Source: Rhynchopus sp. YZ270_cl-10 (Eukaryota > Euglenozoa > Diplonemea > Diplonemida > Diplonemidae). Taken from it: a stretch of 64,000 nt of DNA. A program made the position numbers and the translations under genes. Shown piece after piece: positions 1 through 9,737 of this stretch (positions within the stretch are counted from its first letter, which is position 1; the number at the start of each line of letters is the position of its first letter). Location: positions 620,001-684,000 of the forward strand of contig OZ037845.1 of NCBI GenBank assembly GCA_964035575.1. The letters run 5' to 3'. Under the pieces are notes generated by a model. That model had not been told where the DNA came from, did no database searches, and was given only the letters and a program-made list of their open reading frames with translations.

Positions 1-152
1 ATAAAATACAAATGGTGTAAAAAGCAAGTAGACCACTCGTCATGCCTCCAAAAGTCCGAGGTTCCCAACGCCACACAGACAGCACAACCACATGTAATGA
101 CCCACCTACTCAAAGGTTAAGTGAATAAAAACTACAAAAATAAGGGTCATAC

Positions 153-485
153 CTCCTTCTCCGTCTCGAGCTTGGGGATTCTGGCGCGTACATCGGCCTC
201 GCTTGGTGGGACAACCACAAAATACTTCGCAGCAGCACCCAAGGCATCGCGAGTAAACGTTTTATCCTGAACACAACGGATCAAGAGATCAACGTGATCA
301 CTGAGCATCTCCTCCTTTGTGTACAACTCCTTCTTCTCTGTCCGCAGCTCCTCCTCCTCTGTCTCCAGCTTCCTCACAACGTCTTCCTTTTCTGCAACAG
401 AGTCTTTTAGACCAGCCATGGAAGAAGCAGCCTGTTGTTCATTCAAGGGCAGGGGTACACTTCCGTCATCCACACCAGGAGACAT
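153..485 (-). CDS. RHS/Crinkler-like gene, exon 1 only (rest lies left of the window)
   Basis: This 111-codon exon begins MSPGVDDGSVPLP and encodes a Glu/Lys-rich coiled coil of heptad units (around KLETEEEELRTEKKEL). It ends LETEKE directly before a GTATGACC donor at 152. It is homologous to exon 1 of the two complete copies to the right (7299-7610 and 20286-20618). Its exon 2 would lie beyond base 1. The open frame continues upstream to 746, but that part changes frame between copies and is probably 5' UTR, so I start at the internal ATG. Confidence 0.6.
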
Positions 486-1488
486 ACTTGAAGAGAAAGG
501 GGTTTGGGGAACAGAACAAAACAAAACGAATAAAAACAGGGGAAAACAAACGTTGCGGGGCAAGTGTTTGGGTATACGGGCGGGGGTTGGGTTTTGTGTG
601 AAGGGGAAGGGGAAGGGGAAGAAAAGAGTCTGCACAGTGATGTGGTGTGTGAAATAGGTGAGGTGGCGTGACGTGAACAATGTGACTAACGTGGCTTTCG
701 TGCAGTTGTTCTTTGTTCTTCGAAAAGAATGTGTGAGCTCTATCATGTCGGAGGTGCACCTTCCTCACGCTGTGGTGCTTACCTTAAGAGGGGCCGCTGT
801 GCTGCGAACACAGTCATCAAAAACGAGGAAATGGTACACCTGATAACCCCATTTGCGTACTTGTTGCGTACTTGGTGAAAGTACGGGGATTTTTTTTTTT
901 TTTTTTTGATTTGTGGGTATTTTTATCCACGGTGCGCTGGTCAGAGGATACCTGGTAAGGGTAGAAAAGGGCCGGTTTGAATCCTATATTAGAGGTTAAC
1001 ATCTAAAAACGGCTGCGTGGAGATCATACGAAACAAAAGCGAGGTGACAACAGAGTTATCAATATATCAAAAAAAGAAGTAGAGGTGAAATACAAAGCCC
1101 TCTCGTGAACAATGTACCTTGGTACAATGACCGGCTGTACCGGGGGATACCCAACCATGCAGTACGACATCCATTTCGTGGTTTACATCTGATATGTGCT
1201 ACTCCCGCTTCCACTCATCAGCCAGATGAACGGGGATCATTGCAAAAACAGGGACGCGAATCCTGTGTGATGCAGGGTCTGGTTGGGGAAAAAATGGGGG
1301 TGAGGGTGGGTACCTTTTTTTATTCCTGGTCTGCCCTCCTGGGCTGTGTGTGTGTTTTTTTTTTTTTTTTTTGTGTTTTGTTTTTGCAAGGTTTTCTGGG
1401 TTTCGTTCACAATTCCCCCAACCCCCTCCCACAATACTCCTACACAGGATTCTTTTTTCTCTCCTACGTATTGAGTTTTGGGGAATTT

Positions 1489-2579
1489 CATACAATGCAA
1501 CGAGGCCGGGTACGCCTGAAAATACTCATGTCTGGAAAATATATCTGAGGCGTGCCTGAGGCGTCACTGAGGCGTGCCTGAGGCGTACTCGGGATTAGTT
1601 ACGTTTAAGTACGCCTCAGGCACGCCTGAGTATATATCAACGCATACTTGCGTTTCAGGCGCCTGGTGTGTATTTCCCCCCCGCAAAAAGGGCCTCTGAT
1701 GCATTTCCGGAGCGATCTGAAAAAATTCCGGGGTCGGACAATTTTTTTAGCAAAAAATGCGTGGCTTTAAGTTTGTACCAAAAATCAGGGGAAAATGAAA
1801 GTATACCCGGTTTCATATTTCTGCTAATATATAAAATTATTACGCACAGGTCATCACGTTTCTAAGTCATGCCATGTATTTCCTCCGCCCCCTGAAATGT
1901 GCTGAAATCAACTTTCGGTGTCCTGCTGAGAAAATTGCGGGGTCGCAAGATATTTTTAGTGGAAAAATATTATGGTTACTGCTTACAGTAAACTGCCTCC
2001 TAAAAAGAGGCTTCGCAGAAGATGAGTCATACCTCGGGTATGTATAAAAAAGTCCTTTGGTCACCCCATAGTTGTACTTAAAATAGAGCTGTGGTCTGTG
2101 GATCAAGGAGGCCTGTGTATAGTTTTGGGATCTCGATGGGATCTCTCTAGTGTTAGAGGATCCAGCCTTGTATGAGCCTCTTCCGTCTTGCATCAAGTTG
2201 GGCCCCGAAAAGCACCCCCGAGATTTGTTTCCAATAATTCTTGAACCAATGAAATACCCGAAGGTACCACCAAAATATATATCATCAGCACCAAAGCTTA
2301 GCGAACCCTTTTCATTTTTTCGACTCGCTCGGCCCAGAGGCACATTTTTCATCGTGCAACCCCGCATTTAAAAGATTTTGCTACCTCTGAATCAAAAACC
2401 ACAAAATTTGGGGGTAAATACATTTTTGTTCATGACCAAAATGCTGGTAAGAAATATAAATATACTCAGGCGTGCCTGAGGCGTACTTAAACGTAACTAA
2501 TCCCGAGTACGCCTCAGGCACGCCTGAGTATTTATTTTCAGGCCTTGGCGAGGCCGACTCGGCCTCGTTGCATTGTATG
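1489..2579. mobile_element. Non-autonomous TIR DNA transposon, 1.1 kb, palindromic subterminal repeats
   Basis: The ends are perfect inverted repeats starting CATACAATGCAACGAGGCCG. They are flanked by GAATTT at 1483-1488 and 2580-2585, and the empty site is seen at about 21610. Inside the ends, long inverted blocks at about 1545-1640 and 2455-2535 are built from repeats of GAGGCGTGCCT and its complement, so each end can fold back. The 166-codon open frame at 1867-2367 has no recognisable domain and I do not call it a gene. The superfamily is not identified; the duplication looks like 6 bp. Confidence 0.8.
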
Positions 2580-3116
2580 GAATTTACTGTATTTTTTTTT
2601 TTATATTTTTTACTCAAAAAAGACGCCCATTGTTTACGCTAATAAATAAGAGAGACTAATTTTCCCTTTGGTTTAAAATGTTATGTTCGGATATTGCCTT
2701 TTGGTGTGGTTCTCTTTTTGTTTATTTGCTTCCTTTACGCACAATACCCTTCATTTCACACATAACACTTTTATACAGACCGATTCACACACTCCAAACT
2801 CCTTAACCACTTTTTTTCTATTTGTTATTTGCACCAGTCGCCCGAAGGCCTTTTTTTTTTGTTTTTGTAGTTTTTTTTTTTTCGCAAGATAAAGTGTGTA
2901 TCCTCCTGGAAGAGTAGAATGTCTTACAACACGGCACATAGATCACAAACCCATCCTCATGATCAGGCAGAGGTGAGATGGTCAGGAATCAGGCACTCAT
3001 TAAAAATAATGTTGCACCCACCCTTTTGCTGCGGGTCTGATTGCCCGATCAAAGAGGGCTGATACAAAGCAAGTGTACTACAAGCTAGCAAAAGAAAAGA
3101 AAAAATGAAATAAAGG

Positions 3117-3976
3117 TTGTTTGTTGTTCGCTTCCACACCACTTCTGCACTCAGATTCAAGTCTTTTGGCTGTCCTTACAAGCGCCTGCCAAAACGCTCG
3201 CCTCGTGGGTGTGGACTTTTTTTTTTCCTTCTTCGACTTGATTTACGATATGGTTGTGTTTGCCTGAAGTACAGAAAGTGTCGTGGAGCACAGGGGGGAA
3301 AAGAGGGGGAAAACAAGCGGGGAGCGGGATACACAGACGCGCGACTTTTCACGAGGGTCTCGAGCTTTTGTCAAATACTACGTGTTTACCAAGCATGTCC
3401 TTAAATCGGGGGAAAATCAGGGATTTTCTGGTTTTCAAATCGCAAAACTGGAGAAGACATTTTTTTTGCTGTTGTAGGGCCGCAGTGCGGGTGGTCACAT
3501 TTTTCTCTTCCCCCACCCCAGTGTCTTATCCAGGAATCCAGATTTCAAGGGGGTCAGCTTGTTTTGTTGCCCAATATTATTTCCAGCGCTGCTGGTCAGG
3601 GAAGACAGTGGGAACATTGGGAACTGTATAAAAAATGGCGCCGCAGGCGAAAAAAATTTAGGGCAGGGTGTAAAAATTTAGCTTTTTACACCACAGAGTC
3701 ACTCAACGAACCCTTTTTTGCGGAGCAAAAAAGGGAAAATCATGGATGTAGAAAGTACTTCACGTACTTTTTTTTGAAAAAAAAAAGTAAAAAAGTACGT
3801 GACAAAAAATAAAAAAAAAACGTACTTTTTTACCAGGCCTGGGCCTAAAGTGGGTGCCCGGGGCCCGATTTTGATTTTATTTTATTTTTTCTAAGGATTT
3901 TACACGGGGGAAAAATTATTTTTTCTAAGGATTTTATACGGGGAAAATTTATTTTTCTAAGGGTTTTTCTGAGGGG
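3117..3976. other. Intergenic, no gene seen; short tandem repeat near its end
   Basis: No coding signature on either strand. Around 3740-3830 there is an A/T-rich palindromic tract built on AAGTACGT. Between 3884 and 3980 a unit of roughly 38 bp (TTTTCTAAGGATTTTA then a GGGGAAAA block) occurs three times with drift. Confidence 0.6.
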
Positions 3977-3977
3977 A

Positions 3978-4224
3978 ACAAGTCTGTCATTGATGAAATT
4001 CACACCGGGAAGTGTTCTGTTGAAGTCGACGTGTACGGCGGGCTTGGCGACGGTCGTTGGGACAGGGAACCATCTATGTCCTGCATTCGTAGCTGCTCGT
4101 AGTATCTCTTGTACGGGCCCTGCAACGACTGAAACAAGAGCGACAGCGTTAGAAGAAACACCGCCACTCCGATAATTTTCCTGATGCTCACATGCTTCGC
4201 TGTGCGGGACACTCCTTTCCTCAT
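3978..4224 (-). pseudogene. Fragment of a type II membrane protein gene, copy 1
   Basis: From the ATG at 4224 the first 63 residues (MRKGVSRTAKHVS onward) show a short basic cytosolic tail, one hydrophobic segment (IIGVAVFLLTLSLLF, about residues 17-31) and a Pro/Ser stem. This is the layout of Golgi-type enzymes. The frame ends at 4000 after an insertion of 17 bases relative to the second copy (8582-8990). Homology between the copies continues into the 3' flank. It is a partial host gene carried by the duplicated block. No enzyme domain is present, so its function cannot be named. Confidence 0.5.
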
Positions 4225-4400
4225 GGTTTGGGTCACTTAGCCGAAATGGCCAAGTTCTTGGTTTTGGGCAAACCCCGCCCAAGCCCCCAACCCCAACCCC
4301 AAAAAAGGGATCTTTGAAATCCGGGTGAAATCGGGTGAAATTGGGCTCAGGTGGGCACAGGTGGGCTCTGGGGGGGCTATTGTGGGCTGGTCGCGGGACA

Positions 4401-4492
4401 CCACATCATATTCTGTGAAAATTCACTGAAATTTTGTTCATTTTTCCGTGTCCCCACCACAAGCCGGGATTGGCTCGGAAATGCAATAAAAC
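4401..4492. repeat. Fragment related to the hAT-like element
   Basis: This stretch matches about 24131-24230 inside the 1.9-kb hAT-like element (shared ATTTTTCCGT and GGGATTGGCTCGGAAATG). An identical copy is at 9167-9258, because the surrounding block is duplicated. Confidence 0.6.
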
Positions 4493-4971
4493 TACCTATT
4501 GGGCGGAAAAAAACAACAGGAAACTTGCGCACTTTTTTTTGCCGTTCTTTTTCGAAAATTTTCAAACGCCCCAGAGTTAGGGTCGGGCCGAGTCGGCCGA
4601 CTTTCTGATTTTCCGAACAGTCGTCCCGACTATAAATATTTTTTCGCTATATTTTCCCTTCCGTCTGACTGTTCTTCCCGCTTCCGCTTCCCTGATTCCA
4701 TCCCCTTTGTCCTTTATGGTACTCGTCCCCTGTTTTTCTTTCTTCTTCAGCTTTTTCTTTTTCTTTTTCTTTTTCTCTTTTTCTTCCTCGTCTTCATCCG
4801 CCTTTTTTGCAGTACTACGGTAAGTGCAGACACATTTCCAAAAGAATGGGCGTTACTTTCTTTTTCATGAAGATAAGCGAAAACCCTGCTTGCCAGGTAC
4901 ATAAACACTGAATGCAGCTTGTCCAGCCTCACCTCACATTTTGCAAGACGGCTGGTTAGGCAGTTGGTCAT

Positions 4972-7610
4972 CTAACTGTGTTTACAGATTCTCCTGAGGA
5001 ATGGCACCCATCTTGTCGTCCTTGTTCTGGTCGGTGGCAACGGTGTGATCCACGTGCGGTTGGGAATATGTGGGACTCGAGACAGCAATGCAGGCCACAC
5101 AGGACGCGAAGCCAACACGCTTTCAGTTGATGTCTTGGGGTCATGATGTGCGTTGACCTGCGCTTCTGCTGCTTGTGTCTGCGCATTGTTCAGCCAAAAT
5201 TGTGCGAAGAAGTGGTAGTAATCCTCAAAATTTCCTGCGTGCACTACACCTATAACGCGATCCTTCAGATTGTCATCCTGCTTGCACAAAGTGACCCAGT
5301 CTTCCGGAAAGGTCGCAGTGGTGTGCCACAAGAACACATCAGTTTTGTCTGATGATTTTTCGACCTCTTCCCACATCTTCCCCATGGGGGCACCCTTCTC
5401 GTTCTCGCTGTGCTTTACCTGCAGCACCTCATTCACATCTTTGTCTAGTCGCAAAAAGATATCTCCGTAAGGTGCCTTCTCTGCGTTCTGGAATGCAGAG
5501 TCTGTGAACGGGGCACACTCATGGTGCGAGTTCTTCGGTGAAGATTTGCTCTGCATATTGTTATGAACATTTTGTTTTGAACCACGGGTCTGAGTCTGAC
5601 GCACTGCAAAACGGGGCGTGAGGGGGGTGTTCGTGAACTCGTGACGGCTAGGCTCATTCATCCACTGTACACCTTTGTGCAGGAGCACCATGCTCGTTGG
5701 TCCGGTGTCGTGCAGCTTAGAGAGGAGACACCTATACCACAGCACGAACGACTCGAAGGAAGCGCCGTCCTGCTTCTCCGCGAAGGTGTACCCCTTGAGC
5801 AGGCTTCCCGTCATCGAGGAGTTGACAATAGCCCAGATGAGTGAAAGCCTGAGATATAAATTTTCCCCCTCCTTTTGAATATCCATGAGGCCCTTGGATA
5901 GGTGTGCTGCGAGGTCGGTGTCTTGCTTCAGAGGCACCTTCAGCAGCGCATATCTGAGCAGCATCGTTTGATCCTCCACGCTGGCAACAATCCCGTTATA
6001 CCGAATCTTAACTTGTTCACACAGAATGCTGAGCAGCTCAGGTTCGTCCTTCTCAGGGTGCTCTTTGGCGACGTTACAGAGTATCTCAACCGCGCGTCCA
6101 TAACCTTTCACGATATCGAACAAATTTTTAGACGCACCCTTTGGCATGGTCTCGGGTTCTTTTGTGAGAAATGGGAGTTGCAAGTAGTGTGGGACCACGC
6201 TCGATCCCGCCAATGCATCCACCGCCGTCTTCCTTGCAGTCAGAGTGCATACGCTAAACAGGAAGAACGGAGATCCCATTTGACAGGACAGCATCACCTC
6301 TCGCAGGAAACTACGTATCCTACCGTTGCTCTCTGGGTCTGATACTAGCTCATTGTCCGACAAGTTGTGCACTCCGTCGATCATCAGCAGGCACACCACG
6401 TTAGTCGGGTACTGCTCTTCCTTTCCGAGATATTTGCACAGACGTTCTACAAGCTCGCTGAGAGTGAAGCCAGCTCTGTGGGCTTCGCTCCACACCACGA
6501 AGGCTTTCATATCGTCAGTCGTATGACCCAGCAGATGGAAACAAATCCGATCGACCACAGCAGACTCAGACGGTCTTTCGTGTTCCTTCTGGTACGAGGT
6601 CCCATTCTCGAAGGACACGTTGAAGGTGAATACCGTCTTGCCCTCCGTTTTATGCGCCAACACCTCTGGCACCCTCATGAGAGCACGAGACTTGCCCATG
6701 CCCAGACCTGCGCAGATGATTGCCTGTTCCATAGACTGCTTATCTCTTACTTTGGCATCAAATGCGGCATAGTTCTTCTCGAAGACGGCACACAACCCGA
6801 TGTCGAGATCACCACCATTTTGGTATGTCCACGTCATGCCAGAAGACTTCGCCAATGCGTGTGGCTGCTGCAGACGTTCAGCCATTCCCTGTGTTTTAAT
6901 AACCTCCTCCAGAGTGATTGCTCGCTTGCCTTGTTCGACCCGAATGTACCTGAGGTCCTCGCCAATAGTCGCCAGGCGCTGGCCAATAGTCACCAGGCGC
7001 TCGCAAACTCCCTGTTTGCGGGAGGGAAAAGGATGTACAAAACTACAAACAATAACATCAAAAACACAGTTTACACCACACTGTACATCTCCACTGCCGA
7101 CTTTGCAACCCCAACACAACATGTTGCGAATGGGCCATGCTAGAAAATAAAATACAAATGGTGTAAAAAGCAAGTAGACCACTCGTCATGCCTCCAAAAG
7201 TCCGAGGTTCCCTACGCCGCACAGACAGCACAACCACATGTAATGACCCACCTACTCAAAGGTTAAGTGAATAAAAACTACAAAAATAAGGGTCATACCT
7301 CCTTCTCCGTCTCGAGCTTGGGGATTCTGGCGCGTACATCGGCCTCGCTTGGTGGGACATCCACAAAATACTTCGCAGCAGCACCCAAGGCAGCGCGAGT
7401 AAACATTTTATGCTGAACACAACGGATCAAGAGATCAACGTGATCACTGAGCATCTTCTTCTCTGTCCGCAGCTCCTTCTTCTCTGTCTCCAGCTTCCTC
7501 ACAACGTCTTCCTTTTCTGCAACAGAGTCTTTTAGACCAGCCATGGAAGAGGTAGCCTGTTGTTCATGCAAGGGCAGGGGTACACTTCCGTCATCCACAC
7601 CAGGAGACAT
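4972..7610 (-). CDS. RHS/Crinkler-like P-loop NTPase with C-terminal PD-(D/E)XK-like nuclease, copy 1
   Basis: Two exons: 7299-7610 (104 codons, MSPGVDDGSVPLP coiled coil) and 4972-7011. I infer a 287-nt phase-0 intron with donor GTATGA at 7298 and acceptor CAAACAG ending at 7012. The alternative, using the open frame up to 7182, needs a non-ATG start in intron sequence. The protein is about 783 aa. Exon 2 continues the heptads (LVTIGQR LATIGED), then shows a Walker A (AGLGMGKSRAL, about residue 205), a Walker B (VVCLLMIDGVHNL, about 310) and, near residue 670-700, GDIFLRLDKDV followed by LQVK. That last pattern fits the restriction-endonuclease-like domains known to follow NTPases in trypanosome RHS proteins and Crinkler-type effectors. 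Family assignment is by motif order only. Nearly identical to copy 2 and apparently whole. Role unknown: nuclear effector or element-associated. Confidence 0.7.
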
Positions 7611-8571
7611 ACTTGAAGAGAAAGGGGGTTGGGGAACAGAACAGAACAAAACGAATAAAAATAGGGAAAAACAAACGTTGCAGGGCAAGTGTTTGGGTAT
7701 GCGGGCGGGGGTTGGGTTTTGTGTGAAGAGGAAGGGGAAGGGGAAGAAAAGAGTCTGCGCAGTGATGTGGTGTGTGAAATAGGTGAGGTGACGTGACGTG
7801 AACAACGTGACTAACGTGGCTTCGTGCAGTTGTTCTTTGTTCTTCGAAAAGAATGTGAGCTCTATCATGTCGGAGGTGCAGCTTCCTCACGCTGTGGTGC
7901 TTACCTTAAGAGGGGCCGCTGTGCTGCGAACACAGTCATCAAAAACGAGGAAATGGTACACCTGATAACCCCATTTGCGTACTTGTTGCGTACTTGGTGA
8001 AAGTACGGGGATTTTTTTTTTTTTTGATTTGTGGGTATTTTTATCCACGGTGCGCTGGTCAGAGGATACCTGGTAAGGGTAGAAAAGGGCTGGTTTGAAT
8101 ACTATATTAGAGGTTAACATCTAAAAACGGCTGCGTGGAGATCATACGAAACAAAAGCGAGGTGACCACAGAGTTGTCAATATATCAAAAAAAGAAGTAG
8201 AGGTGAAATACAAAGCCCTCTCGTGAACAATGTACCTTGGTACAATGACCGGCTGTACCGGGGGATACCCAACCATGCAGTACGACATCCATTTCGTGGT
8301 TTACATCTGATATGTGCTACTCCCGCTTCCACTCATCAGCCAGATGGGGATCATTGCAAAAACAGGAACGCGAATCCTGTGTGATGTAGGGTCTGGTTGG
8401 GGAAAAAAAATGAGGGTGAGGGTGGATACCTTTTTTATTCCTGGTCTGCCCTCCTGGGCTGTGTGTTTTTTTTTTTTGTGTTTTGTTTTTGCAAGGTTTT
8501 CTGGGTTTCGTTCACAATTCCCCCAACCCCCTCCCACAATACTCCTACGCAGGATTCTTGTTTCTCTCCTA
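7147..8571. repeat. Segmental repeat A, copy 2
   Basis: Homologous to 1-1472 and 20231-21595. It contains intron, exon 1 (7299-7610) and 5' flank of the RHS-like copy 1. It stops abruptly at about 8571, where it joins a fragment of a type II membrane protein gene. Confidence 0.85.
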
Positions 8572-8581
8572 CACATCCCAT

Positions 8582-8990
8582 CACGACTCGTGTCGTAGAT
8601 GAAGTCCACCATGCCGTCCGTTGTGTCTTTGTACTGCTCGTAGACACCAGGCATGCTGAAGACCTCCATCGACTTTGCGTTGTCGTCAATCCACCACCAT
8701 CTGTCCCCGGCAAAGTCTTCTTCTGTTTCACGGGCGGCCTTTTCTTTTCCTATCTTTGCAACAAGTCTGTCATTGATGAAATTCACACCGGGAAGTGTTT
8801 ACGGCGGGCTTGGCGACGGTCGTTGGGACAGGGAACCATCTATGTCCTGCATTCGTAGCTGCTCGTAGTATCTCTTGTACGGGCCCTGCAACGACTGAAA
8901 CAAGAGCGACAGCGTTAGAAGAAACACCGCCACTCCGATAATTTTCCTGATGCTCACATGCTTCGCTGTGCGGGACACTCCTTTCCTCAT
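8582..8990 (-). pseudogene. Fragment of a type II membrane protein gene, copy 2 (longer)
   Basis: Same N-terminus as 3978-4224 (ATG at 8990, hydrophobic segment IIGVAVFLLTLSLLF). After 63 codons there is a TAA at 8799-8801. Beyond it the same frame stays open and looks coding: TLPGVNFINDRLVAKIG, then DRWWWIDDNAKSMEV and EQYKDTTDGMVDFIYD, a lumenal-type sequence. It is cut at 8581 by the junction with repeat A. I do not recognise the family. It is a host gene fragment and not functional as it stands. Confidence 0.5.
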
Positions 8991-9166
8991 GGTTTGGGTC
9001 ACTTAGCCGAAATGGCCAAGTTCTTGGTTTTGGGCAAACCCCGCCCAAGCCCCCAACCCCAACCCCAAAAAAGGGATCTTTGAAATCCGGGTGAAATCGG
9101 GTGAAATTGGGCTCAGGTGGGCACAGGTGGGCTCTGGGGGGGCTATTGTGGGCTGGTCGCGGGACA

Positions 9167-9258
9167 CCACATCATATTCTGTGAAAATTCACTGAAATTT
9201 TGTTCATTTTTCCGTGTCCCCACCACAAGCCGGGATTGGCTCGGAAATGCAATAAAAC
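9167..9258. repeat. Fragment related to the hAT-like element, second copy
   Basis: Identical to 4401-4492. Both lie downstream of RHS-like exon 2 in the duplicated block (about 3977-7146 versus 8761-11934). Confidence 0.6.
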
Positions 9259-9737
9259 TACCTATTGGGCGGAAAAAAACAACAGGAAACTTGCGCACTT
9301 TTTTTTGCCGTTCTTTTTCGAAAATTTTCAAACGCCCCAGAGTTAGGGTCGGGCCGAGTCGGCCGACTTTCTGATTTTCCGAACAGTCGTCCCGACTATA
9401 AATATTTTTTCGCTATATTTTCCCTTCCGTCTGACTGTTCTTCCCGCTTCCGCTTCCCTGATTCCATCCCCTTTGTCCTTTATGGTACTCGTCCCCTGTT
9501 TTTCTTTCTTCTTCAGCTTTTTCTTTTTCTTTTTCTTTTTCTCTTTTTCTTCCTCGTCTTCATCCGCCTTTTTTGCAGTACTACGGTAAGTGCAGACACA
9601 TTTCCAAAAGAATGGGCGTTACTTTCTTTTTCATGAAGATAAGCGAAAACCCTGCTTGCCAGGTACATAAACACTGAATGCAGCTTGTCCAGCCTCACCT
9701 CACATTTTGCAAGACGGCTGGTTAGGCAGTTGGTCAT

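Larger units (their letters stand above)
1..3116. repeat. Segmental repeat A, copy 1 (5' region and exon 1 of RHS-like genes)
   Basis: Bases 1-1488 match 7147-8571 and 20231-21614 almost base for base. Bases 2586-3116 match 21615-22378. The repeat carries the intron, exon 1 and long 5' flank of the RHS-like gene family. Copy 1 is interrupted by a 1.1-kb TIR element (1489-2579), which the third copy lacks. This gives a clean empty site for comparison. The copies differ mostly in homopolymer lengths and in heptad units of exon 1, so duplication is recent. Confidence 0.9.

Noticed and set aside
147-746. 199-codon frame starting upstream of MSPGVDDG
   Set aside because: The upstream part is in different frames in the three copies and reads as low-complexity Phe/Pro. 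Only the part from MSPG is conserved as protein.
930-1000. tRNA-like A/B boxes (GCTGGTCAGAGG ... GGTTTGAATCC) in repeat A
   Set aside because: No acceptor or anticodon stem can be built around them, and the B box changes to GGTTTGAATAC in copy 2.
1180-1290. Hammerhead-like core on the minus strand of repeat B (CTGATGAGTGGAAGC ... CCACGAAAT)
   Set aside because: CUGAUGA and GAAA occur with GTGG/CCAC between them, but CATCTG/CAGATG pairs in the wrong order. No stem III with a U-H cleavage site closes the fold, and the shortened copy at 61568 lacks the core.
1867-2367. 166-codon frame inside the 1.1-kb TIR element
   Set aside because: No transposase-like motifs, and a single copy gives no conservation evidence.
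4747-4971. Minus-strand frame MTNCLTSRLAKCEVRL after the RHS-like stop
   Set aside because: Ends in a Lys/Arg repeat from a CTTTTT-type microsatellite. No intron joins it convincingly to the gene.
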